Source: Paroedura picta
Taxonomy: Eukaryota > Chordata > Lepidosauria > Squamata > Gekkonidae
Direction of reading: 5' to 3'
NCBI RefSeq assembly: GCF_049243985.1
Contig: NC_135373.1
Location: 85,314,213-85,378,212 of the forward strand
DNA: 64,000 nt
Positions 51,601 to 55,984 of this stretch are shown here, in pieces. Each line of letters opens with the position of its first letter. Position 1 is the first letter of the stretch. Position numbers and translations under genes: made by a program. The notes below the pieces were generated by a model. That model ran no database searches and was not told where the DNA came from. It worked only from the letters and a program-made list of their open reading frames with translations.

Positions 51601-54600
51601 GATATCTTGCTCCCCCAAGGCCCTCACCACCATCATGTAGGATTGGGACCTGGCTTATCTGGCATGGAAATTCCCCACCAATTGGGCACCCTCATCTCCT
51701 GGGGGCCCACCCACTTATTTTCCAATGGAAGCGAAAAAATTGAGGAAACAGTGTTCCCCTCCATAACATGCCGAAAAAGATGGGAAAGTGTGGGAGGAAA
51801 TGGAGTGCCTCTAGATCAGTGGTCCCCAACCTTTTTATCACCGGGGACCAGTCAATGCTTGACAATTTTAATGAGGCCCGGGGGGGGGTAGTCTTTTGCC
51901 AAGGGACATCGGCGCGGCCTGAGCCCTTGATCTGCTTGTTTTCCCGCCAGCACCCCTGTCTTTGCGCCGCCCGCTGGGAGGCGTTGCCAGCAGCAGCTGA
52001 ACAGTGCCACGCTGAGGGGGAGCCCCAGCCATGGCGGCCACTGCAGAGCACCAGAGGTGAGCCGGCAGCAAAGTGGCAGGGCAGCCCCCAAGGCAGCAGC
52101 TGGGGAGGAGGACGAGGAGGAGCCGCAGCCTGGTACCGACTGTTCCCCAGACCAGTCCCGGTCTCCGGACCGGGGGTTGGGGACCACTGCTCTAGATGTT
52201 TTAAGCTCTGCAGCAGATATGCAAGTGCACAGTATCCATGTAGGACCACACAGTTACAACAATGATAATCTTACCTTTCACTGAGGTGTATGCTTTGGAC
52301 TAAATATCAATTATGGTCCATGTTTGGACTCAACTTAAAAACAAGGCTCTTAAGTATTAAAATGTGAATTTGTTTTCTTTAAACAAAAAAATACTGCACA
52401 TACCTATCTAAAAATGCAATTGCCATATATAGAGGCTCAGTACTTTGGTGGTACTCAATTTATGGATTGCTTATTCTATATTAATTATATTAATAGTAAA
52501 CATATTTATGTAGTGAACATGAAAAAAGTGATCATTGTAACACCTCACTGCTCTCTGAGCCAGTTTGGTGTAGTGGTTAGGAGTGCGGACTTCTAATCTG
52601 GCATGCCGGGTTCGATTCTGCACTCCCCCACATGCAGCCACCTGGGTGACCTTGGGCTCGCCACGGCCTGATAAAACTGTTCTGACCGAGCAGTGATATC
52701 AGGGCTCTCTCAGCCTCACCCACCTCACAGGGTGTCTGTAGTGGGGAGAGGAATGGGAAGGCAACTGTAAGCCGCTTTGAGCCTCCTTCGGTTAGGGAAA
52801 AGCGGCATATAAGAACCAACTCTTCTTCTTCTTCTTCTTTGATTTCCACCCATAACACCCAAAAGTTCAACAGTCTAACAGGGCTTCTAGATGAGAATTC
52901 AAAGGACCTAACATATATTTATTTATTTATATTAATTTTTATTAACCACCACTCCCAGACCATGCCGGCTCATTATAGCATTATAGCAACCTACCTACTG
53001 TTGAATTTTAACCCCCCCCCCCAATGATGTGGAGGAGGAAATGGTAGGGAGTGGTACGTTCTGAGTTCAATGTATTTTAGGTAGATTTGCAGCCCCTTTT
53101 AAAAAAGACTTCCTTGTGATCTGAATACATGATTCCTATAGGACTCCCATCTGGAATAGTGTATTCTTTGGTGCAACAATGGCACCTATTAGTCCATGGC
53201 TCTTTTCCCTTTTCTGCTGAAGTACTTTTAGAATTAAAGAACTCTGTTAAAGTTACTTTGAAAGATGATTCCTTTCAATGTTGTGTTTTACAACTTTTAT
53301 GATACACTTTATTCACACTGTAATTGTGAAGGATCCCATAATGCCACACCATTTCACGTGTTTCTTTGATATGTCACATACTCTAGGCCAGGGGTAGTCA
53401 AACTGCGGCCCTCCAGATGTCCATGGACTACAATTCTCATGAGCACCTGACAGCGAACGCTGGCAGGGGCTCATGGGAATTGTAGTCCATGGACATCTGG
53501 AAGGCCACAGTTTGACTACTCCTGCTCTAGAGTATGTGACTCTAGGCAAACTACCACATCTTCCAAGAACCTTTTTTTAAAGCCAAAATGTGTCCAATGG
53601 AAGTACTTATACCCTTCCAATAAAATGCAGGATGAACTAACTCATGCTATAATTAGATGAAAGTGGATATAGTTTTCAAAAGCAATACTTGAGAATAAAA
53701 TACATTCATACCAATTGCCAAAGCAATTAAGCACTGAATTCTATCAATTATATAAGAAAATACTGAAATGTCAGGAAACCTCCCAAGTTTAGCAAAAAGA
53801 AAGCTAAGCAGCAACTGAAAATATTTTGAGACCTTCAATATTTAACTAAACTTACAGTGTCTTTGGTATTACATAAACTTTCAACATCAACCACATTAAG
53901 AATACATATTCACTTACTTTAACAGCCCAGATAGATTGCTCCAAAGGATGGAAAAGTTTAAAACAAAATCCATCCTTTTTCGAAGGCCGTTCAATGAGTT
54001 CACAAGCGTTCAGAAGTACTGTTCCCACCCATTGGCCATTTTTAGGAGTTTTATAAATTAGCAATACTCCTGGTTTCAGCACACACCAAAGTTTGGTCCA
54101 GCTTTTCAGTGTACCACGGATCTTAAAAAAACAAAAAAGGAACAAAAACAGGCTGTCATTTAGTATTATTTAATATAATAATAGTTACATTCCATTATCT
54201 TCCTTCTCAGGCAAAGAAAACCCGCTTTAAGATATAAGCAACCAGATTAATTCCAGAACACATCTTACTACCTGCATAATGTTAAACTGCACCTCTGTGG
54301 GGACACTTCAGGTTAGGAAAATTATGCAGAATACAGGAGGCACAAGTCCCCTCCCCGCAAAATCCCAATCTATGTCAGCCTCCCATATGTCTGTAAAATT
54401 AAATTTCAAGCTTGTTAGCTTGACAGGACCTGGGACAGGCCTGAGAACACCATTCTATGTAACCAGACTCTCAGTGTACCAGATATCAAGTTGTACACAC
54501 CCATGTAGACAGATGCAGAAAGGATCTCAACAGAAAATCACTGTGGTCTACTACAAGAATTGGCTAGGATTGTTCAATTTTTCAGCCAGCCGTGCTGCTC

Positions 54601-55889
54601 ATTATGAGGTCTTGGGCACATCAGCAAGAGTTAAAAATGCTGCTCCAAGTTCACTGTACACAGAGTAGTATATGGATATAACAATTAAATGTAAACTGTT
54701 AACCACCTCTCAAACTTCACCCTATATAGGCAGGTAGAGTTCAAGCAGCAATATCCCAGGCATTATGTCTTATTGATCAGGGAAAGTTGCTTAATAGTTC
54801 TGTGTCTGTTGACACCCCCTCAACTTCTATGTCTTCTTACTGGAGATATATATAATGCCACTTAACCTATTGGAGTTATGTATAACACCAACATTCACAC
54901 TTATTCAAAGCTTGTCTAATTTTATGCCATTGTATGTACAGAGAAGGAGGAATGACTATAACAACAAAAAACTGGGTTAAAATACACTGTTATTGTGCTG
55001 ACAGTAATAATCTTTGATTTGTTATTACTACCAGCTTATAATTCATAACATATCTAATGCACCATGATCAACAATTTAGTTACTCCTCGGAAGATGAAGT
55101 CATGCCAACCACAAACAAAGTTATGTATCCCCCTTGGATTCCTATGCTTCAAGCACCGTATTACTGGGATGCAATTAACAGATTCTCTACTCTGCTCTAC
55201 ATCCAAGTGGAAAACAAACACTACATTCAGCTGCAACTTTCATTTAAGTTGAAGATAGACTCTGACCTTCAACCAGTCAGCCATAACAATAACTGACGGG
55301 TCTGTAATTGTGCTAAGTAGCTCTTTTGTAGCTCTTTTCTTCTCTTCCCTGTAATTTTTCTTTTGAACCTGTAAAGAATGAAGAGTAAAGGGACAGAATA
55401 CAGTTTTGAATAAACAATTCAGAGCTTTACAAAAAGAAAAGTCAACAGTTTTAAAAGATCTATATACTCTGTTTCAATAAATGCAGAGATATGTTAAGAT
55501 CCAATATTTTTCATGTAGATCTAGCCAAACATGAAGAGGCACAGAACTGGCAACACATTTATTTCAATTTTTCTACTATTAGAACTTATTTTCATGTTGG
55601 GGGCTGATTCACTGAGGGCCATTCTGCACCAGGATCTATGTAGCAAATTGGTTGTGGAACAAAAAAACACCATTTTAAATAGTGGAATTCGTCGTTATGC
55701 AAACCTGCCTTTGTAGTGGAATCCAGTTGCGTTTCTATTGTTTCCCACAGGTTTCCAGTCTCGGCAAAAATCGCTAGCCAGGAAGCGATATTGCCAAGCT
55801 TTGTCCCACCCCTGGCCATCAATCAAATGAGCAGCCAATGGGCGGCCGTTATCATGCTCCCCAAAAGCCCCTTTCCCTTTAAGGAAGGT

Positions 55890-55984
<95 letters not shown>

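Noticed and set aside
51692-52265. Overlapping open frames of 165-185 codons on both strands
   Set aside because: They coincide with the GC-rich hAT element at 51817-52189 and have no domain.
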